Of a stretch of 53,344 bases of DNA, positions 27,326 to 36,200 are shown in pieces. The notes beneath the pieces were generated by a model. That model was not told the origin of the DNA and searched no databases. It saw only the letters and a list, made by a program, of their open reading frames with translations. The DNA is from Stenotrophomonas sp. MYb238 (GTDB lineage Bacteria > Pseudomonadota > Gammaproteobacteria > Xanthomonadales > Xanthomonadaceae). Position numbers and translations under genes: made by a program. The stretch is from positions 1 through 53,344 of the forward strand of contig NZ_WIDL01000026.1 of the NCBI RefSeq assembly GCF_009496535.1. The letters run 5' to 3'. The first letter of the stretch is position 1. Each line of letters opens with the position of its first letter.

Positions 27326-27362
27326 GGCCGGTGGCAATCGCGGAACCTGCAGCTGCAGGTCG
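27326..27362. repeat. 37-bp duplicated segment of comM
   Basis: 27326-27362 matches 27769-27805 inside comM at 34 of 37 positions. It includes the palindrome CCTGCAGCTGCAGG. In minus-strand translation it gives DLQLQVPRLPPA, as in ComM. It lies 68 bp beyond the comM stop. Confidence 0.7.
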
Positions 27363-27429
27363 GATGTGTGGCGTGGAGTAACGCCGTCAGAGCATTCCCG
27401 TCGGCGTCCGCGGCGGTAGATTGCCTGCC

Positions 27430-28944
27430 TTACTGCGAACCGTCCGGAGAGCCGCGATCCAGCTGGCGGTAGCCGATGGCCTCGGCGAGGTGCGCGCGTT
27501 CGATGGGGCCGCCACCGGCCAGGTCGGCGATGGTGCGGGCCACGCGCAGGATGCGGTGCATCGAGCGCGCTGACAGCTGCAGGCGTTCCATTGCCTGTTC
27601 GAGCAGTGCCTGGTCGGCCCGGGCCAGCACGCAGTCGCGCAGGGTCTGCCCGGGTTCCAGCCGGGCATTGGGCCTGCCCGCCCGCTGCAGCTGGCGGAAG
27701 CGGGCCTGCGCCACCCGCTCCCGTACGGTGGCGCTGCTTTCCCCGGGCGGCGCATCGCCGTGCAGTTCGGCCGGCGGCAGGCGCGGAACCTGCAGCTGCA
27801 GGTCGATGCGGTCCAGCAGCGGACCGGAGATGCGGGCGCGATAGCGGGCGATCGCATCCCCGGAACAGCGGCAGCGACCGCTGCGGTCGCCGGCCCACCC
27901 GCAAGGGCACGGGTTCATGGCCGCCACGAGCTGGAAGCAGGCCGGAAACTCGATGCTGCGCGCCGCCCGCGAGATGGTGACCACGCCCGATTCCAGCGGC
28001 TCGCGCAGCACCTCCAATGTCGGTCGTTTCCACTCGGGTAGCTCGTCGAGAAACAGGACACCGTTATGGGCAAGCGACACTTCGCCGGGACGTGGAAACG
28101 AACCCCCGCCGACGAGCGCCACCGCGCTGGCCGTGTGGTGCGGCGATCTGTATGGCCGCTGCCGCCAGCGCGCCGGGTCCACGCCGTGCCGGCCGGCCGA
28201 GGCGATGGCGGCGGTTTCCAGCGCTTCGGCCTCGCTGGCTTCGGGCAGGATGCCGGGCAGCCGCGAGGCCAGCAGGGTCTTGCCGCAGCCGGGCGAGCCG
28301 ACCAGCAGCAGATGGTGCCCGCCGGTCGCGGCGATCTCCAGCGCACGCCTTGCCTGCGCATGTCCGCGCACGTCGGCAAGATCCGGCAGCGGGGCGGGTT
28401 CGGTGGCGGCGACCTGCGCGTCCGGCAGCGCCTTCTCGCCGGTGAGGCAGGCGCAGACTTCCAGCAGGGTACGCGCGACCTTGACCGTCGCCTGCCGGGC
28501 GAGCGCTGCCTCTTCGGCGTTGCCCGGCGCCACCACCAGCGTGCGCTGCTCCCGCGCCGCGGCGATGGCGGCCGGCAGCGCGCCATCCACGCCGCGCAGT
28601 TCGCCGGTCAGCGCCAGTTCGCCGATGAATTCGTGGCCGGACAGCGCCTGGCGGTCGATCTGCCCGCTGGCGGCGAGGATGCCCAGTGCGATCGGCAGGT
28701 CGAAGCGGCCGCCGTCCTTGGGCAGGTCGGCCGGGGCCAGGTTGATGGTGATGCGCCGGGCCGGGAACTCGAACTGCGCGCAGAGGATGGCCGCACGCAC
28801 GCGGTCGCGGGATTCGCGCACCGCCGCTTCCGGCAGGCCCACGATCTGGGTGCAGGGCAGCCCACCGGACAGATGCACCTCGACCCGTACCGGCGGCGCA
28901 TGCACCCCGGCGCGTGCACGGCTGTGCACCAGCGCCAGGCTCAT
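27430..28944 (-). CDS. comM: ComM/YifB family Mg-chelatase-like AAA+ ATPase
   Basis: 504 aa. An N-terminal ChlI-like domain (VRVEVHLSGGLPCTQIVGLP, INLAPADLPKDGGRFDLPIA) precedes the AAA+ core: Walker A GSPGCGKT at 216-223, Walker B GVLFLDELPEW at ~295-305, sensor region AAMNPCPCGW, and arginine-finger part GPLLDRIDLQLQVPRL. In Vibrio and other naturally transformable bacteria ComM is a hexameric branch-migration helicase that integrates incoming DNA. It pairs conceptually with comF in this window, but competence here is not shown. It starts 10 nt after the ubiK stop, so the two are probably co-transcribed. Confidence 0.93.
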   Translation of the reverse strand: MSLALVHSRARAGVHAPPVRVEVHLSGGLPCTQIVGLPEAAVRESRDRVRAAILCAQFEFPARRITINLAPADLPKDGGRFDLPIALGILAASGQIDRQALSGHEFIGELALTGELRGVDGALPAAIAAAREQRTLVVAPGNAEEAALARQATVKVARTLLEVCACLTGEKALPDAQVAATEPAPLPDLADVRGHAQARRALEIAATGGHHLLLVGSPGCGKTLLASRLPGILPEASEAEALETAAIASAGRHGVDPARWRQRPYRSPHHTASAVALVGGGSFPRPGEVSLAHNGVLFLDELPEWKRPTLEVLREPLESGVVTISRAARSIEFPACFQLVAAMNPCPCGWAGDRSGRCRCSGDAIARYRARISGPLLDRIDLQLQVPRLPPAELHGDAPPGESSATVRERVAQARFRQLQRAGRPNARLEPGQTLRDCVLARADQALLEQAMERLQLSARSMHRILRVARTIADLAGGGPIERAHLAEAIGYRQLDRGSPDGSQ

Positions 28945-28954
28945 GGCCGGCGCC

Positions 28955-29724
<770 letters not shown>

Positions 29725-29727
29725 TTC

Positions 29728-30096
29728 ATGGCCGCCACTGACGGGGACTTCGACCGGCGCCTGCAGCGGGCGCTCGTGCTGCTGGACGGCAAGGGCCTGC
29801 CACGCGGTACATCCGCGCCGCTGCTGTACCGGTTGCTGTGGAAGCTCGGCTTCCGCGTGCCGCCGCCGCCGATGGCGGGCTTCGCGCCCACCGCCCTGTT
29901 GACCGGCGCCTTCTTCGGGCCGGTGTGGGGCCTGGTGATGTGGTTGATGATGTGGCGCCGTTCGCAGATGCCGGCGGGCATGGCGCTGCTGGCGGCGGTG
30001 CTGGCCGGCGTGCTGTTCGGCCTGACGATGGGGCTGTACGGGCGCTGGAGCGCGCGCCGGCGCGGCATCCCGCTCTGGCGCGATTTCCAGGGCTGA
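29728..30096 (+). CDS. Small two-helix membrane protein (DUF6404-like)
   Basis: 122 aa. A soluble N-terminal part (DRRLQRALVLLDGKGLPRGT) leads to LLYRLLWKLGFRVPPPPMAG, then two transmembrane helices (GAFFGPVWGLVMWLMMW and MALLAAVLAGVLFGLTMGLY) and a basic tail. The LLYRLLWKLG..VPPP segment fits the DUF6404 family as I know it. The function is unknown. The gene begins 3 nt after the PII stop, so it is translated from the same mRNA. Confidence 0.65.
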   Translation: MAATDGDFDRRLQRALVLLDGKGLPRGTSAPLLYRLLWKLGFRVPPPPMAGFAPTALLTGAFFGPVWGLVMWLMMWRRSQMPAGMALLAAVLAGVLFGLTMGLYGRWSARRRGIPLWRDFQG

Positions 30097-30198
30097 CCAC
30101 GAACGGCCGCGACGGGTGTTGCCCGGCGCGAACGTGGAAACCGAGAATCGGCGTGCCCCGGATGTCGGCGCATGCCGTGCAGCGGGTTTGTCGGGGTT

Positions 30199-30311
30199 GC
30201 GGCTTCGTGATCCAAGGAATCCGCCCTCGCCGGGTGAGGTCATGGCAACCGGTCGCCACGAGAGGCGGCAATGAAAAAGCGGCAGGGCAGTCGTTTTCAT
30301 CACGAAGCCGC
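30199..30311. repeat. 113-bp element with 13-bp terminal inverted repeats
   Basis: GCGGCTTCGTGAT at 30199-30211 and ATCACGAAGCCGC at 30299-30311 are exact inverse copies. The 87 bp between carry no gene. The size and ends resemble a small non-autonomous element, but no target-site duplication is obvious. It fills most of the gap between the small membrane gene and the terminator. Confidence 0.45.
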
Positions 30312-30336
30312 CCGCAGGGTTGCACCCATCCCTGTG

Positions 30337-30376
30337 CGCCAGAAAAACCCCGCGTCGCCGCGGGGTTTTTCTGGCG
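30337..30376. terminator. Strong bidirectional terminator before speE
   Basis: An 18-bp perfect stem CGCCAGAAAAACCCCGCG/CGCGGGGTTTTTCTGGCG with loop TCGC. T-runs within the arms fit termination on both strands: leftward for speE, which ends 10 bp away, and rightward for the PII unit. Confidence 0.9.
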
Positions 30377-30386
30377 AAGGCCGGAC

Positions 30387-31244
30387 TTACTCTCCCAGCG
30401 CCTTGGCCACGAAGGGCGGGCTGACCAGCACGCCGGTGTGCAGCGGGGCGGTGTAGTACAGCGTGTCGAACGGCTTGGCGGCGGCGTCGGCCTGGCGGAA
30501 GCCGAAGCCGAAACCGGCCTGCTTGCTGGCCACGGTCACCGACCACCAGCCGGTCGGGTAGCACGGCTGCGGGAACGGCAGGGTCTTGAACGACTGGAAG
30601 CCGGCCTTGCCCATTTCCGCACGCATGTCCTTGATCAGGTCCAGCAGGGCCAGCGGCGACTCGCTCTGCTGCACCAGCAGGCCATCGTCCTTCAGGGCGC
30701 GGAAGCAGCTCTCGAAGAAGGCCTTGTTGAACAGGCCTTCGGCCGGGCCGACCGGGTCGGTGGAGTCCACGATCACCACGTCCACGCTGCCCGGGGCGCA
30801 GTTGGCCATGTAGGCCACGCCGTCGTCGAACAGCAGTTCGGCGCGGGCGTCGCCGTTGGATTCGCACAGTTCCGGGAAATGCTTCTCGGCCATGCGCGTG
30901 ACCTGCTCGTCGATGTCGCACTGGGTGGCGCTTTCCACGCCCGGGTGCTTGAGCACCTCGCGCAGGGTGCCGCAGTCGCCGCCGCCGATGATCACCACGC
31001 GCTTGGGCGCCGGGTGGGTGAACAGCACCGGGTGGCTGATCATCTCGTGGTAGAAGAAGTTGTCCCTGGAGGTCAGCATCATGGCGCCGTCGATGACCAT
31101 CAGCTTGCCCCAGTCGGTGCTGTCGTAGATCTCGATCTTCTGGAACGGCGACTGCACCTCATCCAGCTTGCCGGTGATGCGGAAACCGATGGCAGAGCCG
31201 GTCGGCTGGAAGTGTTCGATGAACCAGTTCTCGTTGGTGGTCAT
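30387..31244 (-). CDS. speE: Spermidine synthase SpeE
   Basis: 285 aa. It transfers the aminopropyl group of decarboxylated SAM to putrescine. KIEIYDSTDWGKLMVIDGAM is the N-terminal strand domain. VVIIGGGDCGTLREVLKHPG is the glycine-rich dcSAM site, CDIDEQVTRMAEKHFPE follows, and VVIVDSTDPVGPAEGLF has the catalytic Asp region. The start at MTTNENWF was chosen: AGGAG lies upstream, and the longer frame runs through the repeat region. Divergent from speA. Confidence 0.95.
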   Translation of the reverse strand: MTTNENWFIEHFQPTGSAIGFRITGKLDEVQSPFQKIEIYDSTDWGKLMVIDGAMMLTSRDNFFYHEMISHPVLFTHPAPKRVVIIGGGDCGTLREVLKHPGVESATQCDIDEQVTRMAEKHFPELCESNGDARAELLFDDGVAYMANCAPGSVDVVIVDSTDPVGPAEGLFNKAFFESCFRALKDDGLLVQQSESPLALLDLIKDMRAEMGKAGFQSFKTLPFPQPCYPTGWWSVTVASKQAGFGFGFRQADAAAKPFDTLYYTAPLHTGVLVSPPFVAKALGE

Positions 31245-31272
31245 GGCGATGCTCCTGGGAGGAAGGGCTGTT

Positions 31273-31398
31273 CCTTCTCCCCCCGGGAGAAGGTGGCGCG
31301 AAGCGCCGGATGAGGGTGCGGGCGAAGCCTCGTGCAATCAAACACCGTGAGGCTTCGCCCGTACCCTCACCCCAACCCCTCTCCCGGTGGGAGAGGGG
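31273..31398. repeat. Triple-hairpin repeat between speE and speA
   Basis: Three inverted repeats in a row: CCTTCTCCC/GGGAGAAGG at 31273-31293; a 20-bp stem pairing 31311-31330 with 31350-31369 (TGAGGGTGCGGGCGAAGCCT, one G-U wobble); and CCCCTCTCCC/GGGAGAGGGG at 31376-31398. Similar intergenic repeats with CCCTCACCCCAACCCCTCTC are common in xanthomonad and pseudomonad genomes. It occupies most of the divergent promoter region. Confidence 0.75.
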
Positions 31399-31491
31399 CC
31401 TGAAGGCGCGGGCGCGGATTGTAACGGACCCTTGCCCCGCAGGCGTTAGAATGCGCGCCATTCTTATCCACAGCCGAGAGTTGCTACGCCG

Positions 31492-33381
31492 ATGAGCGAT
31501 TGGTCCCTCGACCAGGCCCGCAAGACCTATTCGATCCCGCACTGGTCCGACGGTTATTTCGACGTCGATGCCGCCGGGCACGTCGTGGTGCGCCCCACCG
31601 GCGCGCAGGGGCCGGCCGTGTCGCTGCCTGAAATCGTCGATTCGGCCCGCGCCGCCGGCGCCAAGCTGCCGCTGCTGGTGCGTTTCCCGGACATCCTCGG
31701 CCAGCGCCTGGGCAAGCTGCAGGCGGCGTTCGCCCAGGCCCAGCGCGACTGGGACTACGCCGGCGGCTATACCGCCGTGTACCCGATCAAGGTCAACCAG
31801 CACCGCGGCGTGGCCGGCACCCTGGCCAGCCACCACGGCGAGGGCTTCGGCCTGGAGGCCGGTTCCAAGCCCGAGCTGATGGCCGTGCTGGCGCTGTCGC
31901 GCCCGGGCGGGCTGATCGTCTGCAACGGCTACAAGGACCGCGAGTACATCCGCCTGGCGCTGATCGGCCGCAAGCTGGGCCTGCAGACCTTCATCGTCAT
32001 CGAGAAGCCCTCCGAGCTGAAGCTGGTGCTGGAGGAATCCAGGGCGCTGGACGTGAAGCCGGGCCTGGGCGTGCGCATGCGCCTGGCCTCGTTGGGCGCG
32101 GGCAAGTGGCAGAACAGCGGCGGCGACAAGGCCAAGTTCGGGCTGTCGCCGCGGCAGCTGCTGGACCTGTGGAAGTCGCTGCGCGACACCGAATACGCCG
32201 ACTGCCTGAACCTGCTGCACTTCCACATGGGCAGCCAGATCAGCAACGTGCGCGACATCGCCAACGGCATGCGCGAGGCCACCCGCTACTTCGTCGAGCT
32301 GTCGCGGCTGGGCGCGAAGATCAGCCACGTGGACGTCGGCGGCGGCCTGGGCATCGACTACGAAGGCACCCGCTCGCGCAGCTACTGCTCGATCAACTAC
32401 GGGCTCAACGCCTACGCCAGCAACATCGTGCAGCCGCTGGCCGAGGCCTGCGAGGCCAATGGCCTGCCGCAGCCGCGCATCGTCACCGAATGCGGCCGCG
32501 CGATGACCGCCCACCATGCGGTGCTGATCGCCAACGTGTCCGAGGTGGAGCAGGCGGCCGAAGGCCGCGTGCCGGAAGCGCACGACGACGAGCCGGCCGC
32601 CGTCCGCCACCTGCGCGAGATCCATGACGAACTGGACCAGCGCCCGGCGGTGGAGCTGTTCCAGGAAGCCCAGCATTTCCACGCCGAAGGCCTGAGCGCC
32701 TACGCCTTGGGCCAGATCGACCTGCCGCAGCGCGCGCGCATCGACGACCTGTTCTACGCCATCGCCAACGGCGTGCGCGCGCGCCTGAGCTATGACGAAA
32801 AGAGCCACCGCCCGGCGCTGGACGAACTGAACGACCGCCTGGTCGACAAGTACTTCGTCAATTTCAGCGTGTTCGAGTCGATCCCGGATGCCTGGGCGAT
32901 CGACCAGGTGTTCCCGATCATGCCGATCGAGCGCATGGACGAGCGCCCGCAACGCCGCGGCGTGATCGCCGACATGACCTGCGACTCCGACGGCATGGTC
33001 AAGACCTATGTCGAGAACGAGAGCCTGGACAGCTCGCTGCCGCTGCATGCCGTGCGCCATGGCGAGAGCTACCGCATCGGCTTCTTCCTGGTCGGCGCCT
33101 ACCAGGAGATCCTCGGCGACATCCACAACCTGTTCGGCGACACCGACGCGGTGGAAGTCACGGTCGATGGCGCCGGCTATCGCATCGCCCAGCAGCGCCG
33201 CGGCGACACCACCGACGTGATGCTCGACTACGTCGGCTACCGACTGGACGAACTGCGTGCGGCCTATCGCCAGCGCGTGGCTGCCGCCGACCTGCCGGCC
33301 GCGCGCGCGGCCGAACTGGATGCGGCGCTGGAAGCCGGCCTCACCGGCTATACCTACCTGTCGGACGAACCGCTGGGCTGA
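31492..33381 (+). CDS. speA: Biosynthetic arginine decarboxylase SpeA
   Basis: 629 aa PLP enzyme (fold III) making agmatine from arginine, the first step of the plant-like putrescine route. The PLP lysine is K100 in GGYTAVYPIKVNQHRGV. LHFHMGSQISNVRDIANGMR, SHVDVGGGLGIDYEGTRS and RIVTECGRAMTAHHAVLIAN are family signatures. The Cys-containing substrate region ADMTCDSDGMVKTYV is near the C-terminus. The length agrees with the ~630-residue bacterial SpeA. A TTAGAAT near 31447 could be the -10. Functionally paired with divergent speE. Confidence 0.96.
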   Translation: MSDWSLDQARKTYSIPHWSDGYFDVDAAGHVVVRPTGAQGPAVSLPEIVDSARAAGAKLPLLVRFPDILGQRLGKLQAAFAQAQRDWDYAGGYTAVYPIKVNQHRGVAGTLASHHGEGFGLEAGSKPELMAVLALSRPGGLIVCNGYKDREYIRLALIGRKLGLQTFIVIEKPSELKLVLEESRALDVKPGLGVRMRLASLGAGKWQNSGGDKAKFGLSPRQLLDLWKSLRDTEYADCLNLLHFHMGSQISNVRDIANGMREATRYFVELSRLGAKISHVDVGGGLGIDYEGTRSRSYCSINYGLNAYASNIVQPLAEACEANGLPQPRIVTECGRAMTAHHAVLIANVSEVEQAAEGRVPEAHDDEPAAVRHLREIHDELDQRPAVELFQEAQHFHAEGLSAYALGQIDLPQRARIDDLFYAIANGVRARLSYDEKSHRPALDELNDRLVDKYFVNFSVFESIPDAWAIDQVFPIMPIERMDERPQRRGVIADMTCDSDGMVKTYVENESLDSSLPLHAVRHGESYRIGFFLVGAYQEILGDIHNLFGDTDAVEVTVDGAGYRIAQQRRGDTTDVMLDYVGYRLDELRAAYRQRVAAADLPAARAAELDAALEAGLTGYTYLSDEPLG

Positions 33382-33412
33382 GCACCGCGGCGGCATGCGG
33401 CCCGGTCGATCA

Positions 33413-33434
33413 GGCGGCGGCGGAAGCCGCCGCC
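33413..33434 (+). terminator. Terminator after speA
   Basis: GGCGGCGGC-GGAA-GCCGCCGCC followed by TT, 31 bp after the speA stop. The remaining ~265 bp to the diguanylate cyclase gene holds only a short palindrome AATGT-CCGTC-ACATT near 33,579-33,593. Confidence 0.6.
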
Positions 33435-33701
33435 TTCGTGTCTGCCGTCCCTGCGTTCGCCCGCGTAACCCGCCGCCCATCGCGTGCGCGGCAACCGGGC
33501 GGATGCTGCGGGGCCATCCATGCCGCGCCGGGTTCCGGCTGCGTCGAATAGAGTGACGATAGTCGCAGAAGACTTGTAATGTCCGTCACATTGGGCCGAT
33601 AGTGCGGCAGGGGAACGAAGGAAGCGGCATCCCATTCCGGGACAGGCCTGCCTGGCATGGATCGCGCTTACGTGTGGAAAGGCACAACAGGGGGTGCCCA
33701 C

Positions 33702-34862
33702 ATGCCGTACGAGATCGTCCATACGATCGGTTCAACCGTCTATTTCGTCTTCTTCCTGCTGTTCCTGTGGGTGCAGCGCACGCCGCGGATCAATCCCGGT
33801 GCCGGCTGGTGGGCCGTGGCGATGCTGTTCGCGCTGGCCGCGCGGCTGGCGCTCGTCGTCGTGTTCGACGACCGGAGCGGACATGACGCCGCGGTAGCGG
33901 TCTATGCCTCGATCAACGTGATCGAGAAGTTCTGCCTGGTGATGGGGCTGGTGCGCTTTTTCGAAGTGCCGGCGCGTCCACGCGGTTTCTGGATCGCGCT
34001 GCTGGTGATCGAGGCGTGGATCGTGCTGGCCTGGGCCGGCGGGATCTCGCCGCTGCTGCGCGATGGCGGAGTGGCGCTGTTCAATGCCGTTTTCCAGGTC
34101 TATGCCGGCTGGGCCGTATGGAGCCGGCGGCAGCTGCTGGCGCCGCGGCTGCTGTCGATCACCGCCTCGGCCAGCCTGCTGCTGGCGCTGCACTGGGCCA
34201 CGTTCCCGTTCATGGCGCGCATGCCGGACTGGCTCACCCAGGGCTTCATGATCGGTACGGCGCTGGCGCTGACGCAGTACTTCTCGTTGCTGGCCGCGGT
34301 GTTGCTGAGTTTCCAGAAACGCCTGCTGGAAGCCGAGTCGCGCGCGCTGGACATGGCCTTCCAGGATCCGCTGACCGGCCTGAGCAACCAGCGCTACATG
34401 CGCACGCTGTTCGAGAATGCGCTGATCCTGGCCCATCGCCCGCATCAGCTGGCCGCGGTGATCTACATCGACGTCGACAACTTCAAGCCGGTCAACGACC
34501 GCGCCGGCCACCGGGTCGGCGACGAGGTGCTCAAGCGACTGGCCGCGCGGCTGCGCCAGTCCACGCGCAGCACCGACATCTGCGCCCGCATCGGCGGCGA
34601 CGAGTTCGTCGCCATCTGCACCCAGCTGGAGGATGCGGACCATGCCCACAGCATCGCGCAGAAGCTGCTGCGCGAGTTCACCGCGCCGCTGCTGGTGGAG
34701 GGACGCGAGTACGTACTGGGCGCGAGCATCGGCGTCAGCCTGTATCCGCTGCACGGCGATACGCTGGGCGACCTGCTGGAGTGCGCGGACCGGGCCATGT
34801 ACCAGATCAAGGGCGGCGGCAAGAACGGCTACCGCATCCACGCCGGCGAAGCGCCTGCCTGA
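33702..34862 (+). CDS. Membrane-bound diguanylate cyclase (GGDEF)
   Basis: 386 aa. Six to seven hydrophobic helices fill residues ~8-205, a membrane sensor part without a recognised name. The GGDEF domain follows a DPLTGLSNQRYM start. The active-site motif is GGDEF at 298-302. The inhibitory RxxD (R289-STD292) sits the standard five residues before it, so product inhibition by c-di-GMP is expected. There is no EAL or HD-GYP domain. It makes c-di-GMP from two GTP. The start MPYEIVHT was chosen for its GGGGGTG ribosome-site region and because it begins the first helix. Confidence 0.92.
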   Translation: MPYEIVHTIGSTVYFVFFLLFLWVQRTPRINPGAGWWAVAMLFALAARLALVVVFDDRSGHDAAVAVYASINVIEKFCLVMGLVRFFEVPARPRGFWIALLVIEAWIVLAWAGGISPLLRDGGVALFNAVFQVYAGWAVWSRRQLLAPRLLSITASASLLLALHWATFPFMARMPDWLTQGFMIGTALALTQYFSLLAAVLLSFQKRLLEAESRALDMAFQDPLTGLSNQRYMRTLFENALILAHRPHQLAAVIYIDVDNFKPVNDRAGHRVGDEVLKRLAARLRQSTRSTDICARIGGDEFVAICTQLEDADHAHSIAQKLLREFTAPLLVEGREYVLGASIGVSLYPLHGDTLGDLLECADRAMYQIKGGGKNGYRIHAGEAPA

Positions 34863-34897
34863 AGGGCGTCGCGCCGCCCGCTTGCCGAGCGGGCGCG

Positions 34898-35650
34898 TCA
34901 GCTTTCGCGCGCGACCTGGAAACCGGCGAACGACTGGCTGACCGGCATCAGTTCCAGGCGGTTGACGTTCAGGTGCGGCGGCAGGCTGGCGACCCAGAAG
35001 ATCTGCTCGGCGATGTCCTGCGCGGTCATCGGGTTGGCGCCCTTGTAGAGCTGGTCCGAGGCGGCCTGGTTGCCATGGGTGCGCACCAGGGTGAACTCGG
35101 TCTCGGCCATGCCCGGCTCGATCGCGGTCACGCGCACGCCGGTGCCATGCAGGTCGGCGCGCAGGCCCAGCGAGAACTGGCTGACGAAGGCCTTGGTGCC
35201 GCCGTAGGCGTTGCCGCCCGGATACGGGTAGATCGCGGCGGTGGAGCTGATGTTGATGATCGCGCCGCGGCGCTCGATCAGCTGTGGCAGCAGGCGGTGG
35301 GTGAGGGTGACCAGCGCGGTGATGTTGGTGTCGATCATCGTGCGCCAGTCTTCCAGGCTGGCATGCTGGGCGGCGGCGGTACCCTGCGCCAGCCCGGCGT
35401 TGTTGACCAGCAGGTCGATGCCGCGGAACGCCGGCGGCAGCGCGGCCAGCGCCGCGTCCATCGCCGCGGCGTCGCGCATGTCGAAGGCGGCGGCATGCAC
35501 CCGCTCGGCGCCGAATTCGTCCACCAGCGGCTGCAGGCGTGCGGCACGGCGGCCGGTGGCGACCACCTTCCAGCCGGCCGTGGCGAAGCGGCGTGCGGCG
35601 GCGGCGCCGAAACCGGACGTGGCGCCGGTGATCAGGACGGTCTTGGACAT
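34898..35650 (-). CDS. YdfG-like NADP-dependent SDR
   Basis: 250 aa classical SDR. Cofactor motif LITGATSGFGAAAARRFA, LLVNNAGLAQG for NNAG, catalytic Ser in NISSTAAIYPYPGG and YxxxK in NAYGGTKAFVSQF are all present. RVTAIEPGMAETEFTLVR matches E. coli YdfG, which oxidises serine, 3-hydroxy acids and malonic semialdehyde derivatives. The precise substrate is uncertain. The start MSKTVLITG follows GAGCCTGCCCT and stands apart from the repeat region upstream. Confidence 0.88.
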   Translation of the reverse strand: MSKTVLITGATSGFGAAAARRFATAGWKVVATGRRAARLQPLVDEFGAERVHAAAFDMRDAAAMDAALAALPPAFRGIDLLVNNAGLAQGTAAAQHASLEDWRTMIDTNITALVTLTHRLLPQLIERRGAIINISSTAAIYPYPGGNAYGGTKAFVSQFSLGLRADLHGTGVRVTAIEPGMAETEFTLVRTHGNQAASDQLYKGANPMTAQDIAEQIFWVASLPPHLNVNRLELMPVSQSFAGFQVARES

Positions 35651-35759
35651 AGGGCAGGCTCCGTGTGCGGGGACCGGGAATTCTCGCACCTTCGCCGGAC
35701 GCGGGAATCGCTGGGCACGCGGAGACGCAGGAGCAACTCCAGCCATGACCGGCTTCCCC

Positions 35760-36033
35760 GTAGGAGCGGCTTCAGCCGCGAAGGGGCTTTCCCCCGGAAC
35801 CCAGTGCGGCAGCGCCTGCATCTACGTAGGCAGATTTCGGCAAAGCCCCATCGCGGCTGAAGCCGCTCCTACGAGGGCTTGCTGGAGCAACAGCCCCTTG
35901 AATCAAGGGCGCACCCACAGGCGCTGGGGTATGGGGATAACAGGCGCGGGACCCAAGGATTGCTTCGTAAATCGTTGGGTGATGCACCGCCAAGCGGCAC
36001 TACTGCCAACCATCGCGACTGAAGTCGCTCCTA
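35760..36033. repeat. Cluster of three GTAG-type REP units
   Basis: The units are GTAGGAGCGGCTTCAGCCGC at 35760 rightward, its inverse ending GCCGCTCCTAC at 35872, and CGACTGAAGTCGCTCCTAC ending at 36033. The first two form an inverted pair about 110 bp across. They share the stem and the trailing GGGGCTTT or its equivalent with the units at 10,290, 14,452 and 27,218. Confidence 0.75.
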
Positions 36034-36197
36034 CGCAGTGGGATCCCAAGGGGGCATCCAGAACGCATGCAGCCCACCCACCGAAGAAACAGCCCCCTTG
36101 AGTCAAGGGGCGCGCCGACAGGCGCGGGGTTGTGGGGATAACGGGCACGGGGCCCAAAGTTTGTTTCACAAACTTTGGGGTGAAGCCGCCATAGGCG
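35890..36197. repeat. Two diverged direct copies of a ~108-bp element
   Basis: Copy 1 (35890-35997) and copy 2 (36089-36197) align through CAGCCCC-TTGA-TCAAGGG, CAGGCGC.GGG and TGTGGGGATAAC with scattered differences. Each has two hairpins: CCCCTTGA-TCAAGGGG, and a CCCAA...TTGGG stem. In copy 2 the second is CCCAAAGTTTGT-TTC-ACAAACTTTGGG at 36153-36179, perfect over 12 bp, next to the end of the SPOR gene, where it may act as its terminator. Confidence 0.65.
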
Positions 36198-36200
36198 ACT

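Noticed and set aside
31159-33480. 773-residue minus-strand frame opposite speA
   Set aside because: Antisense shadow of an unmistakable arginine decarboxylase.
33579-33593. AATGT-CCGTC-ACATT as a Clp/CRP site before the diguanylate cyclase
   Set aside because: The half sites do not match TGTGA-N6-TCACA well enough to claim a regulator.
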